NCBI GenBank assembly: GCA_913061235.1
Contig: CAJXTB010000004.1
Coordinates: forward strand, 310,001 to 374,000
Direction of reading: 5' to 3'
Origin: an uncultured Pseudomonadota bacterium
GTDB taxonomy: Bacteria; Myxococcota_A; UBA796; GCA-2862545
Length of the DNA stretch: 64,000 bases
How positions within the stretch are numbered: position 1 is the first letter of the stretch; every line of letters starts with the position of its first letter. Below the pieces are notes generated by a model. That model made no database searches, was not told the origin of the DNA, and worked only from the letters and a program-made list of their open reading frames with translations. Positions 17,106 through 25,740 of the stretch are shown piece by piece. Position numbers and translations under genes: made by a program.

Positions 17106-19016
17106 ATGCGTACCTCGCTGGTGGCGGCACTATCGCTTGCTGGCCTCGTCTGGACTAGCCTAGCAGCTGCCCAGACACCTCCAAATGACCTTCCCGAAGC
17201 CTCCCCGGCTGTGGACGCGCCAGCGTCATCGGAAGGTCCCGACACCCCGACCTCTGCGGAGGGGACATTGAGCGCCGACGACTTGCCGGATGCCGATGAA
17301 CCCGCTCGTGAAGCTCCTGGTGACGGCGTTTGGACCTGGGTTTCCAGGTTTGAACGCGGTGAAGCGGATCCGGAGATGGAACAGGCTGTCGAAGAATCGC
17401 TGGAAGAAGAACGACAAGAAGCAGTGTTGACGGATGAGTTCGCAGTCGCGGCAATTCCAGTCGACTACTACACAGATCCGTCTGCAGCTTTGCATACGGA
17501 CCCGCTGTTTCTAGACAGGGTTGACCCGTCTGAGTTCGACATTCCAGTTGTGGTCAACGAGTCGGTGGAGAAGTGGGTTCGCTACTTCACCGGACCCGGA
17601 CGTCGGCATTATGCCCGGTGGATGCGTCGGTCTGGCGCCTACCGTCCCATGATGTATGAGAAGCTCGATGCAGCCGGCCTGCCCCGGGATCTTGTGTACT
17701 TGTCCATGATTGAGAGTGGCTACAACGCCCACGCCTACAGTCATGCCGCTGCTGCTGGACTCTGGCAGTTCATCCCGAGTACCGGACGTATGTACGGACT
17801 GCGTGTCGACTCATGGGTTGACCAACGCCGTGACCCGCACATGTCTACAGACTCGTCCATCAAGTTCCTCGGTGAGCTGAACGACATGTTTGGCGACTGG
17901 TACTTGGCATGGGGCGCCTACAATGCCGGCCCGGGACGCATCCGCCGCGCGGTTCGCAACTCCGGCTCGGAGGACTTCTGGACGATTCAAGCGGGCGACC
18001 ACTTGCACCCAGAGACCGACAACTACGTGCCCAAGATTCTGGCCGCTGCCATCATTGGCAAGCACCCAGAGCGGTACGGATTCACCGACATCGAGTACGA
18101 AGCGCCTCTGTCGGTTGAGCAAGACATGGTCGAAGGCCAGGTCGAGATCAGTGTTCTCGCTCGCTGTGCAGGGTTGTCTGTTGACGACTTCAAGCACTTG
18201 AACCCATCGCTGCGCGCCTTCACGACCCCTACGGGCGAGACGCGCATCAACGTTCCTGCCGGAACTCAGCGTCAGTTTGCCGCAGCCCTTGAGGCTGTTC
18301 CTGCAAGCCGTCGTGTGACGACCACGTACCATACGGTCCGTCGCGGTGAGACCTTGTCGGTCATCGCCGGTCGCTACGGAAGCTCCGTCTCGAATATCTC
18401 CCGTGCAAACGGCCTTCGAAACGCCGACCACATCTACGTAGGGATGCGTCTTCGCATTCCGCGCAATGGGTCGAGTGCTGCGCTCGCGTCTACGAGTCCG
18501 GCACCGAGCACGCGCTCGACACGCTCGAGCACACCGTCCCGTCCGTCGTCGCACACTGTGCGACGTGGAGACACCCTCTCTGAGATTGCGACTCGCTACG
18601 GCGTGTCACAGAGCAACCTCAAGAGCTGGAACTCTATGCGGTCAGACACCGTGCGTTTGGGCCAAGTCCTGACGTTGTCGGGAAGTGGGGGCTCCACCGC
18701 ATCTTCAGGTGGCAGCAGCCGTACGCATGTTGTGGCCCGTGGCGAGAACCTGTCTACGATTGCGGCCCGCTACGGCGTGTCCCTGGCGAACGTGAAGAGC
18801 TGGAACAACATCAGCAATGCCTCGCACATTACTGTCGGACAGCGCTTGTCGATTCGCGGCGGTGGACCGGTGTGGAACAGCGTGACGGTACGCAATGGTG
18901 ACAGCTTGGGACGCATTGCAACGCGGGAAGGGGTATCGGTATCTCAACTGCGTGAATGGAATGACATCTCTGGCTCGGTCATCCATCCGGGTCAACGTTT
19001 GCGCGTCCGGCGATGA
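17106..19016 (+). CDS. MltD-like lytic murein transglycosylase with four LysM domains
   Basis: A 636-aa secreted peptidoglycan hydrolase. A signal peptide (to about residue 22, AAA-Q) precedes a Pro/Ala/Asp-rich linker. The Slt-type catalytic domain spans about 165-320: LVYLSMIESGYNAHAYS with catalytic Glu203, AAGLWQFIPSTGRMYGL and WGAYNAGPGRIRRAV. Four LysM peptidoglycan-binding repeats follow at about 407-452, 482-525, 540-584 and 592-635, separated by Ser/Thr-rich linkers. It cleaves glycan strands to anhydromuropeptides during wall remodelling. The lipobox of E. coli MltD is absent. The moeA start follows the stop after one base, and a GAGG-like GGAG is seen upstream of ATG 17106. Confidence 0.92.
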   Translation: MRTSLVAALSLAGLVWTSLAAAQTPPNDLPEASPAVDAPASSEGPDTPTSAEGTLSADDLPDADEPAREAPGDGVWTWVSRFERGEADPEMEQAVEESLEEERQEAVLTDEFAVAAIPVDYYTDPSAALHTDPLFLDRVDPSEFDIPVVVNESVEKWVRYFTGPGRRHYARWMRRSGAYRPMMYEKLDAAGLPRDLVYLSMIESGYNAHAYSHAAAAGLWQFIPSTGRMYGLRVDSWVDQRRDPHMSTDSSIKFLGELNDMFGDWYLAWGAYNAGPGRIRRAVRNSGSEDFWTIQAGDHLHPETDNYVPKILAAAIIGKHPERYGFTDIEYEAPLSVEQDMVEGQVEISVLARCAGLSVDDFKHLNPSLRAFTTPTGETRINVPAGTQRQFAAALEAVPASRRVTTTYHTVRRGETLSVIAGRYGSSVSNISRANGLRNADHIYVGMRLRIPRNGSSAALASTSPAPSTRSTRSSTPSRPSSHTVRRGDTLSEIATRYGVSQSNLKSWNSMRSDTVRLGQVLTLSGSGGSTASSGGSSRTHVVARGENLSTIAARYGVSLANVKSWNNISNASHITVGQRLSIRGGGPVWNSVTVRNGDSLGRIATREGVSVSQLREWNDISGSVIHPGQRLRVRR

Positions 19017-19017
19017 C

Positions 19018-20268
19018 ATGATTTTGGTCCAAGACGCGCTTCGGCGCATTCTGCAAGAAGTGCCTTCAGTACCCGTTGAGTCCATTGGGCTCGACGTCGC
19101 GCTCGGGCGTGTCTTGGCCGAAAATGTCACCGCGGACATGGCGCTGCCACGCTGGAACAACTCCGCCATGGACGGCTATGCCGTGCGTGCTGCGGACACG
19201 CAGGACGGCGAGGTCACCCTTCGCCTGACGGAAGTGATTGGGGCTGGCCACATGCCCAAGTCGCCTGTTCCACCAGGCTTTGCGTGCGGCCTGATGACGG
19301 GTGCGCCTCTTCCTGACGGCGCCGACGCCGTTGTGATTGTAGAGAACACCGATGCAAGCCGTCGAAATGCCGTTGTTGTGCGTGGCCGCGCGACTGTCGG
19401 CCAGAACATTCGCCGGAAGGGAGAGGACGTCCAGAAGGGCTCCATTCTCATTCAGTCTGGCACCGAGCTTCGTCCAGGGCACCTTGCCCTGTTGGCGTCT
19501 CAAGGACTCACCAGTGTCATGGTCAGTCGAAAGCCAGTCGTCGCTATTCTGACGACCGGAGATGAAGTTGTAGAGCCTGGTCGTCCGCTTGGTCGTGGGC
19601 AAATCTATAGCTCAAACGCCGTCTTGTTGAAGGCCATGGTCGACGAAGCAGGCGGCGACGGGGTCTACGCTGGCAATGCCATGGATGACCCGCACAGCGT
19701 CGCTACTCGTCTACAGTGGTGTGTTGCCGAAGCGGACATTGTGGTCACCAGCGGCGGTGTCGGGGCTGGCGCCTTTGACCCTGTAAAGCGGGCCTTTGAC
19801 CTCATTGGTGCGCGAGTCGACTTCTGGAAAGTGGCCATGCAGCCCGGTAAGCCCCTCGCGTTTGGCGTGGTGGAAATGACCGGTCGTCGTACACCACTGC
19901 TTGGACTTCCCGGCAACCCGACCAGTGCTGCGGTCTCCTGCCTTCAGTTCGTTCGACCTATGGTCCGCGCTGCAATGGGCATCCGCCGGCCTGTCATGCC
20001 CGTGCTGACGGCCATCTGTGCTGACGACATCTCGGTCCGCCCAGGTCGGTCGAAGTTCATCCGCGTAGTGGTTGAATCAACGGACTCGGGACTCGTGGCG
20101 CGTCTTGCTGGCAAGCAGAGCAGCGGTATGGTCTCAACCTTCGCACGTGCCAATGCGTTGCTTCATATTCCGAGTGACAGCGAAGGCGTCAAGTCGGGCG
20201 CTCGGGTGAAGATTCAGCTGTTCGACCCTTCCTGCCTCGATCGGTCTGACCTGGGGCTCATGGCCTGA
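19018..20268 (+). CDS. moeA: Molybdopterin molybdenumtransferase
   Basis: A 416-aa MoeA that inserts molybdate into adenylated molybdopterin. Family motifs in order: LPRWNNSAMDGYAVRAADT, MTGAPLPDGADAVV, TGDEVVEPGRPLGRGQIYSSN, VVTSGGVGAGAFDPVK, VAMQPGKPLAFG and GLPGNPTSAAV. The start is set at ATG 19018, right after the transglycosylase stop, because the MoeA homology begins there (MILVQDALRRIL) and upstream codons lie inside the previous gene. It overlaps mobA by one base, so the two cofactor genes are coupled. Other cofactor genes (moaA-E) are not in the window. Confidence 0.95.
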   Translation: MILVQDALRRILQEVPSVPVESIGLDVALGRVLAENVTADMALPRWNNSAMDGYAVRAADTQDGEVTLRLTEVIGAGHMPKSPVPPGFACGLMTGAPLPDGADAVVIVENTDASRRNAVVVRGRATVGQNIRRKGEDVQKGSILIQSGTELRPGHLALLASQGLTSVMVSRKPVVAILTTGDEVVEPGRPLGRGQIYSSNAVLLKAMVDEAGGDGVYAGNAMDDPHSVATRLQWCVAEADIVVTSGGVGAGAFDPVKRAFDLIGARVDFWKVAMQPGKPLAFGVVEMTGRRTPLLGLPGNPTSAAVSCLQFVRPMVRAAMGIRRPVMPVLTAICADDISVRPGRSKFIRVVVESTDSGLVARLAGKQSSGMVSTFARANALLHIPSDSEGVKSGARVKIQLFDPSCLDRSDLGLMA

Positions 20269-20951
20269 TGGATGGCGTCGTCCTCGCTGGAGGGCGGTCT
20301 GTTCGCATGGATGCCGACAAGGCGCGACTGCCAACCCCGGACGGTCTTGCGTGGGCGGTCCACATGGCTCGCATCCTGTCGGGCGTCTGCTCGCGCGTGG
20401 GTATTGTGCGCCGGGACGGGTCGTCTGCGAGTCCATGGTTTGAGCCCCCCGGCCTAGTCATCCACGACATCTGGGAGGGTGAGAACACGCCGAAGCATCC
20501 ACTGACCGGACTGGCCACGGCGTGTCAGTGGAGTCGCACTCCCATGGTCCTTGTGGTTCCCGTGGACCTTGTGCACCTCAGAGCCGTGGATGTACAAGGA
20601 TTACTCGCTGCTGCACGTCCCGGTGGAGTTATGGACGACTCCAGTATCTTGGACGACGCAAGTGGCGCTGTGATCAGCGAACAGCCTCTCTTTGGCTTGT
20701 TTCCGAGAGCCGTCGGACATCTGGCCGCCGCCGCTGCACTGCGCGGAGATGCCGTCCGCCGCTTCTTGAACGCTGCTACGACCGTCACGTTGCCCGGTGC
20801 GGACCTGCGCAACGCAAACCGGTGGTCCGATACGGGCTGGCCGCACCCACTGGCACGCCTGCGGGAGCGGGGCGTAGATGACGCGGCACTGCAGGCTGAA
20901 CGAGAGCGTCTGAGTGCGCGTGGCCTGACGCTTCCACCGGAACTAGGGTAG
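20268..20951 (+). CDS. mobA: Molybdenum cofactor guanylyltransferase-like protein
   Basis: A 227-aa nucleotidyltransferase-fold protein. The N-terminal nucleotide loop VVLAGGRSVRMDADKARL is close to the MobA signature LAGGxSxRMGxDKA, and the middle has HPLTGLATACQW and VVPVDLVHL, where the metal-binding Asp occurs. It would attach GMP to molybdopterin to form the bis-MGD cofactor. The Arg-rich C-terminus (LARLRERGVDDAALQAERERL) is unusual. Its ATG overlaps the moeA stop. Activity is probable; the glycine-rich loop has Asp where Gly is expected. Confidence 0.82.
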   Translation: MDGVVLAGGRSVRMDADKARLPTPDGLAWAVHMARILSGVCSRVGIVRRDGSSASPWFEPPGLVIHDIWEGENTPKHPLTGLATACQWSRTPMVLVVPVDLVHLRAVDVQGLLAAARPGGVMDDSSILDDASGAVISEQPLFGLFPRAVGHLAAAAALRGDAVRRFLNAATTVTLPGADLRNANRWSDTGWPHPLARLRERGVDDAALQAERERLSARGLTLPPELG

Positions 20952-20973
20952 GAACACTCCCCAGGAGGCGTCG

Positions 20974-21954
20974 GTGGCACTGCCCGAACCGGTCCGACTA
21001 CAACGCGAGCCGACTGTTGCAGCCTTTGAGGAGCGGCGCCTCGCTCTTCGTGAGCGTGGCCTAAGCTCGGTTCACCGCGTTCAGGACTTGTCTGAGGCGC
21101 AGCTAGAGCTCGGGTCCTCATTGCGTCGGGACCTCGCTGGCTTGACCGAGCGTGGCAGCGCTGTCGGTCAGCTCCAGCAAGACGCGAACGCGGGTGTCTT
21201 GGCTGGCTTGGTGCGCCGGTTGACCGCCCGTCGGGACGCCCTGGCTCGCCGTAGTGCCACTGCGGCGTTGATGGCGCAGTACGAGACTGTACAGACGGCG
21301 TTGCGTCGCGCCACGGCGCTGGCGGATGACCTGCGGGTGTGTGCGGTTGAGCTTCAGGGTGCGGTGGACGACCTGCATGGCGCGCAGAGCGAAGCCGAAG
21401 CGGATGCGGCAAAGGTGGCAACGCGTGTCTTGGTGTTGGAGGCTGGCCTGACGTCGCCAGAGTCGGCGCAAGCGCGTGACCGGCTGCACTTTGAGCTGGC
21501 CAATGAGAGCACGCGTCTCGAGCTTCTTGAGGGAATGGCCGAGCTGTCGAGAGATCAGCTAGGCCCCGCGCGTCGCCTGCGTGACACGGTTCAGCGCCTT
21601 CACGCACAGACGGCAAAGTACGTCTTGAATGCGGCGGGAACAGTGAACGAAGCCGGGCGCAGCATTCAAGCTCTCGGTGTTGCTGCGGACGCCCCGCTGG
21701 TGGTGTTGGAGCTACAGCAAGCGCTGGCGGCCCTGAATGAGTCGCTGGTCGGTGGTGATGATGCGATGGAGCTCGCGCAAGACCTTGTGGCGAACGTCCT
21801 ACCGGACCTGGACGCGCAGCTGTCCGCCGCAGACGAGACCCGTCGGTTGGTCGACAACGGCCCGGGGCGGTTGGACGTTGGACACACAAAACTTCAAGCG
21901 GAGAAGGCGCTCCGCCGTGCGGCGCAATCCGAAGTGGATGCGCTGGGCTCATGA
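20974..21954 (+). CDS. Coiled-coil protein of unknown function
   Basis: A 326-aa soluble protein starting at GTG 20974 with AGGAGG at 20963-20968. It is almost entirely helical, rich in Ala, Leu, Arg and Glu, with heptad-like runs (AFEERRLALRERGLSSV; RDALARRSATAALMAQYETVQTALRRA; LQAEKALRRAAQSEVDAL). No membrane segment, metal motif or ATP-binding motif is visible. Such helix-bundle proteins include PspA-like and SMC-like families, but nothing here is diagnostic. The stop overlaps the next gene by four bases, so the two are translated together, downstream of mobA. Confidence 0.7.
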   Translation: MALPEPVRLQREPTVAAFEERRLALRERGLSSVHRVQDLSEAQLELGSSLRRDLAGLTERGSAVGQLQQDANAGVLAGLVRRLTARRDALARRSATAALMAQYETVQTALRRATALADDLRVCAVELQGAVDDLHGAQSEAEADAAKVATRVLVLEAGLTSPESAQARDRLHFELANESTRLELLEGMAELSRDQLGPARRLRDTVQRLHAQTAKYVLNAAGTVNEAGRSIQALGVAADAPLVVLELQQALAALNESLVGGDDAMELAQDLVANVLPDLDAQLSAADETRRLVDNGPGRLDVGHTKLQAEKALRRAAQSEVDALGS

Positions 21955-22865
21955 CATCTGCGAGTGTGCTTCCCAGTGAGCGAGTCGTGCCGTGGCTGCG
22001 GGCTCTCTCGGCGGCTGTTCAGGCCATTGCACCGCACAACGACTTTGTCCCCATGGACGCAGCTGTCGCCCACATACAGTGCCTATCTCCATCATTATCG
22101 GCAGACGTGTTGGCCCCTGCACAGGTCGACCCAGACTCGGGAATGCCAAGCCTGGCGTGGATGACTCGGGCGACGGCTGAACAGGCGCTTGGGCGGCACG
22201 CAGAGCCGGTCTCGGACACTGTTCGCCGCTTGGACCCAGCGTTGGCGGCAAGAATGGATGCGCGGTGTCGTCTGGCGACGCACTTGGCGACCCATGAGCT
22301 GCTGCCGGTGCTGCGATTGGTCGGTCGTGTTCGGCGTGTCGACCGGCAAACCAGCGCATTCTTGGTGTTCGACCACATTGATCCAGCGGGGCGTTGGGTG
22401 CGAACGCGGGTTGAGCTGAGCGCACCCGCCGGCACGCGTGACCTGGGGCTTGTTCAGGTCGACGCGGCGGCACGAATCGTTGTGCAACCTGGACTTCATG
22501 ACGTCTTTGCGCGGCACATCCTAACCTCTCTCCCGTCGCTGCTCGTCGCGCTTCAGGGGCTGACCACAGCGCGGGTCTGCCGGGTGTCGCGGGCTAGCCT
22601 TGGACCGTTTTGGTACCCCGGTGGTCCGCAAGCCGTCGTGATGCCACCGGCGGTCGTAAAGACCTTGGTGTTGCACGCCCTACACGAAGCGATGGGCGAT
22701 GATGTCCCTCGTACGGTCACGAACGACCCCCTAGCGCCTGTGAGCATCACGCCGGCGGTCGGGCTTCACCGGACTCGTCTACGTCGTCTGGCGGTCTTCC
22801 GTCCGGGTGTTGACGCGGTTCGCGAATGGCTCGGCAATGACGTGCTTATCCACCCATTCGGCTGA
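21951..22865 (+). CDS. Conserved-looking protein of unknown function
   Basis: A 304-aa protein whose ATG overlaps the coiled-coil gene stop. No signal peptide and no known family is recognised. Visible features are an Ala/Arg/Leu-rich N-terminus with LSAAVQAIAPHNDFVPMDAAVAHI, a beta-rich central segment (LVFDHIDPAGRWVRTRVELSAPAG), and a C-terminal stretch LVLHALHEAMGDDVPRTVTNDPL. The ends of this gene and the GHKL-like gene on the opposite strand overlap by 20 bases. Proximity makes a functional tie with that ATPase pair worth testing, but this is only positional. Confidence 0.65.
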   Translation: MTSASVLPSERVVPWLRALSAAVQAIAPHNDFVPMDAAVAHIQCLSPSLSADVLAPAQVDPDSGMPSLAWMTRATAEQALGRHAEPVSDTVRRLDPALAARMDARCRLATHLATHELLPVLRLVGRVRRVDRQTSAFLVFDHIDPAGRWVRTRVELSAPAGTRDLGLVQVDAAARIVVQPGLHDVFARHILTSLPSLLVALQGLTTARVCRVSRASLGPFWYPGGPQAVVMPPAVVKTLVLHALHEAMGDDVPRTVTNDPLAPVSITPAVGLHRTRLRRLAVFRPGVDAVREWLGNDVLIHPFG

Positions 22866-25740
22866 GTAGAGACCGGCTCAGGACCTCGGAGGCAGAAACA
22901 AAGTCGGTGTTGGTGGAATGACACAGGCGCTGCGCCAGGGACCACAAGACCAACAGGTCGTCGCCGGGATATTTCAGGCGTTCCGCGTCAGACTTGCCGA
23001 GATGGATGACCACCGATGCCCCAGGAGAGACCTGGGAGTTCATGTAGTTGCTGGCCAACACCGAACAGGGCGCGATGCCTCGTAGGAGGTATTGTAGGTC
23101 TGTTTGATTCAGCTGTTTCGGCGCCAGTGCCCGGTCGCGCCACCGCTGTAGGTACTGGGTCGCGTCATCATCGTCGGGGTGTTCAGCAAGGTGGTCTTCG
23201 AGGTCTGCGTACAGGGCCCGAATCTCGATGCCGAGGTCGGCGGCCCGTTCGTCTGCCTGCTCGACAACAAGGTCGAGCCAACCACGGCAGGGCAGTGCCT
23301 CTTCCGTGCCACGAAGCGTGAATGTTTCCCCTTGCCAGACCCCCAGAATCCCAAGGGTAGCGTCGTAGGGACGTGGCAGGTCAATCCAGCCGTCGCCCCA
23401 GTCGCGGTGGACCGGTCGAGTCACCACACAATCGCCAGGGTCTTCACTCCACGTGTTGTGGTTGTCATCGAACCGCAGGGGAATGTCGCGTCCGATGAAC
23501 AAGTACTTCGCTTCATCCAGCGTCAGAGCGGCTGTCCAGTGGTCGGTGTGGGTCAGCCCGTAGGCAGTAGCAATGCGCAGTCGTTCATCGTGGATGACGT
23601 CCTGCGCGGGTCGTGTTCGTGTGCCAATGGTCAGCGGGAGCTTGTCCGCCTGCTCCTGGGACGCACACACGACGCGCCCAATGCTCCGGTGGAGGTCTAC
23701 GTCGGCTTCGGGCCACGTGTTGTGACGTTCGAGGTCGATCAGGCGACGGCAGAGCAGGGCGATTCCTGCGAAGGTCGGACGCGCCTGATGGCCGTCCCGG
23801 ACTAGGTGAGTGACGAATGGGCCTTGTGATTCCTGGACAATGTAGCCGTCGATGACCACATCCGGCACCACGCAAGCGGTCACAATGAGCAGGTTTGTGA
23901 CGGTATCTCGTGTCCAGTCGTCGTCGGGTTCCAGCCAGATCCAGTGGCCGTCGGTGGTCCCCACTGCAAACAGGCGGCGCTGATCTCGGGACGGGTGCTG
24001 AAGGTGGCCCCAGCCTAAGCGACGCTCCAGCGGTGCGAGTCTGTCCAGCTCTTCGGTACTCGCGACCGGAAGAGCCGTGGTCGTTCCTTGCACAGCGGCG
24101 AGTGCGCTGGCTGAGATTCCGGCAGCGAGTGGGAGTGCGTGAAGGTGCTCTGCATGCGGCTGAAGAGCGGGCGGTAGCCACAGGTCGAGCTGTGTCCCTC
24201 GGTCAGTGGCGACGAGCTGGGGCCGACTGCACTGAAGAACCGCGGCGCGTTTGAGGGCCGTCAGGTCGGCGTCGTGCTGATCGTCGAACAGCTTGCCCAG
24301 TGCCTGAATTGTGAGCGTTGTACAGAGCGATTCTGGGGGCTGTTCGTCTGCCTGTACAAAGGCCCACACGCCGGGCAGAGAGAGCGAGAGTCTTGTTAGC
24401 GAGCGGGACATGCCGTCGACAATGTGCAGCAGGGGCGTGCCGCTTCCCGGTGCGGGCTGTGGCGCTTGTCCGTCCACGTACACCCGAATCCACAGGGTTG
24501 CGGTGTCGTGGGTGATGCGTGCGCTGTAGAAGGCGGGATGAGTGTTGCGCTGCATTTCAGCGACGAACCGGGCATCTTCTGCACTCTGTAGGCGAGCGAT
24601 GACACGGTCGGGCAGCCTGTCAGAGAGCAACGCCCCGGTTTGTTCGTCGAGAAGCAATACAGGCCAGGGAAACCGCTGTGGGTCCAGTGCGCTGTGGGTC
24701 TCGATGACGTTGCCGGGGCTGACCAGGAACAACGGATGGCTCGGCTCCAGCATCTGTAGGTCAGCGACCGACACATCGGGGCGTACGCTGACCTGCCGCA
24801 TGGGCTCCACCAGAACGGCGCCGGTGCTGGAGGACGGGGCCTCGGGGGCCCGAAAGTCTGCGGTTGAGACGGAGGCGTGCTCACTTCGCAGCAGCGGAAC
24901 AATCTGGGGCTGTGCAATGCTGAGCATGTTGGCCCAGGCGTCGTCTTGGACAATGTCGACGCCGTCGGCCGACTTGCGTAGGCGGTCGTCGCACAAGATA
25001 CCGCCAGTGGACTCACCCAGCTCCGGGATGCGCAGGGTTGCAATCGTCACCCCGCCTACGACCACTTGCACCCGTGGCAAGACGCCAGGGCGGACGATGC
25101 CGAGGACACCGCGCACGCCTTGTTCGTCGAAGGAGACAGAACGCTCGAGGCCCGGTGCCCACAAGGCTGTGTTTGGGGAGGTGCCCAGGGTGGGACGACC
25201 GTCGACTAGAATGGGGACCGGTAGATGGGAGCAGTGCTGCCAGATCAGGGTGGCTTCGTCGGGGACGGCGGGAGTCTTCCAGGGGCGCCAGCCCGGCTTG
25301 GCGAACGTGGCTCGGATGTAGGTGCCGACGATGGGGGCGCATGGGGCAACTGCGATGTCGCCGTTTCGGCGAATCGTGGCCCGAACCGACGCCTCAACCG
25401 TCCCATCCCCGGACTCAATGACCAGACTGCGCGGCTTGCGAAAGAGGAGCGCGTTCACGCCCAAGGCGAGCTGTTGTAGCGAGCGCGTCTCGGCCCGAGT
25501 CTGTGCGACGAACAGGTAGTCGAACAGTTGTTCCAGCTCGGTGTGTGGGACGGGTGGCGCGCCTACCCAGGTCACGAGAGACTCTGTCGGTGTGGCGTCT
25601 ACACTGATCCACCGGGCACCACGAAAGACCGCCGCTTGAATCAACTCCAACACATATTGGTCGGGATGACGCATGGCGTACTCGCGCATCTTGGCGATGG
25701 CCTGGTCGCGAGCAATCGTGAAGCGTTGCCGTTCAGCCAC
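22846..25740 (-). CDS. Large GHKL/Hsp90-like protein, probably inactive ATPase
   Basis: A 964-aa protein following the active GHKL gene. Its first 130 residues resemble a Hsp90-type ATP-binding fold: FTIARDQAIAKMREYAMRHPDQ, YVLELIQAAVFRGARWI (N-box) and LQQLALGVNALLF (G2-box region). The N-box Asn is Ala and the DxGxG box is not visible (VTWVGAPPVP), so ATP hydrolysis is unlikely. The rest is unrecognised, with beta-rich repeats and a helical C-terminus. The start is taken as GTG 25740, which overlaps the previous gene by eight bases; upstream ATG 25863 would overlap it by 131 bases. It appears to be a paired paralogue or client-binding partner of the upstream ATPase. Confidence 0.75.
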   Translation of the reverse strand: MAERQRFTIARDQAIAKMREYAMRHPDQYVLELIQAAVFRGARWISVDATPTESLVTWVGAPPVPHTELEQLFDYLFVAQTRAETRSLQQLALGVNALLFRKPRSLVIESGDGTVEASVRATIRRNGDIAVAPCAPIVGTYIRATFAKPGWRPWKTPAVPDEATLIWQHCSHLPVPILVDGRPTLGTSPNTALWAPGLERSVSFDEQGVRGVLGIVRPGVLPRVQVVVGGVTIATLRIPELGESTGGILCDDRLRKSADGVDIVQDDAWANMLSIAQPQIVPLLRSEHASVSTADFRAPEAPSSSTGAVLVEPMRQVSVRPDVSVADLQMLEPSHPLFLVSPGNVIETHSALDPQRFPWPVLLLDEQTGALLSDRLPDRVIARLQSAEDARFVAEMQRNTHPAFYSARITHDTATLWIRVYVDGQAPQPAPGSGTPLLHIVDGMSRSLTRLSLSLPGVWAFVQADEQPPESLCTTLTIQALGKLFDDQHDADLTALKRAAVLQCSRPQLVATDRGTQLDLWLPPALQPHAEHLHALPLAAGISASALAAVQGTTTALPVASTEELDRLAPLERRLGWGHLQHPSRDQRRLFAVGTTDGHWIWLEPDDDWTRDTVTNLLIVTACVVPDVVIDGYIVQESQGPFVTHLVRDGHQARPTFAGIALLCRRLIDLERHNTWPEADVDLHRSIGRVVCASQEQADKLPLTIGTRTRPAQDVIHDERLRIATAYGLTHTDHWTAALTLDEAKYLFIGRDIPLRFDDNHNTWSEDPGDCVVTRPVHRDWGDGWIDLPRPYDATLGILGVWQGETFTLRGTEEALPCRGWLDLVVEQADERAADLGIEIRALYADLEDHLAEHPDDDDATQYLQRWRDRALAPKQLNQTDLQYLLRGIAPCSVLASNYMNSQVSPGASVVIHLGKSDAERLKYPGDDLLVLWSLAQRLCHSTNTDFVSASEVLSRSLLSRMGG

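Noticed and set aside
20525-21952. Long - strand frame over mobA and the coiled-coil gene
   Set aside because: Pro/Arg/His-rich composition typical of antisense GC-rich DNA; the + frames have ribosome sites and family motifs.
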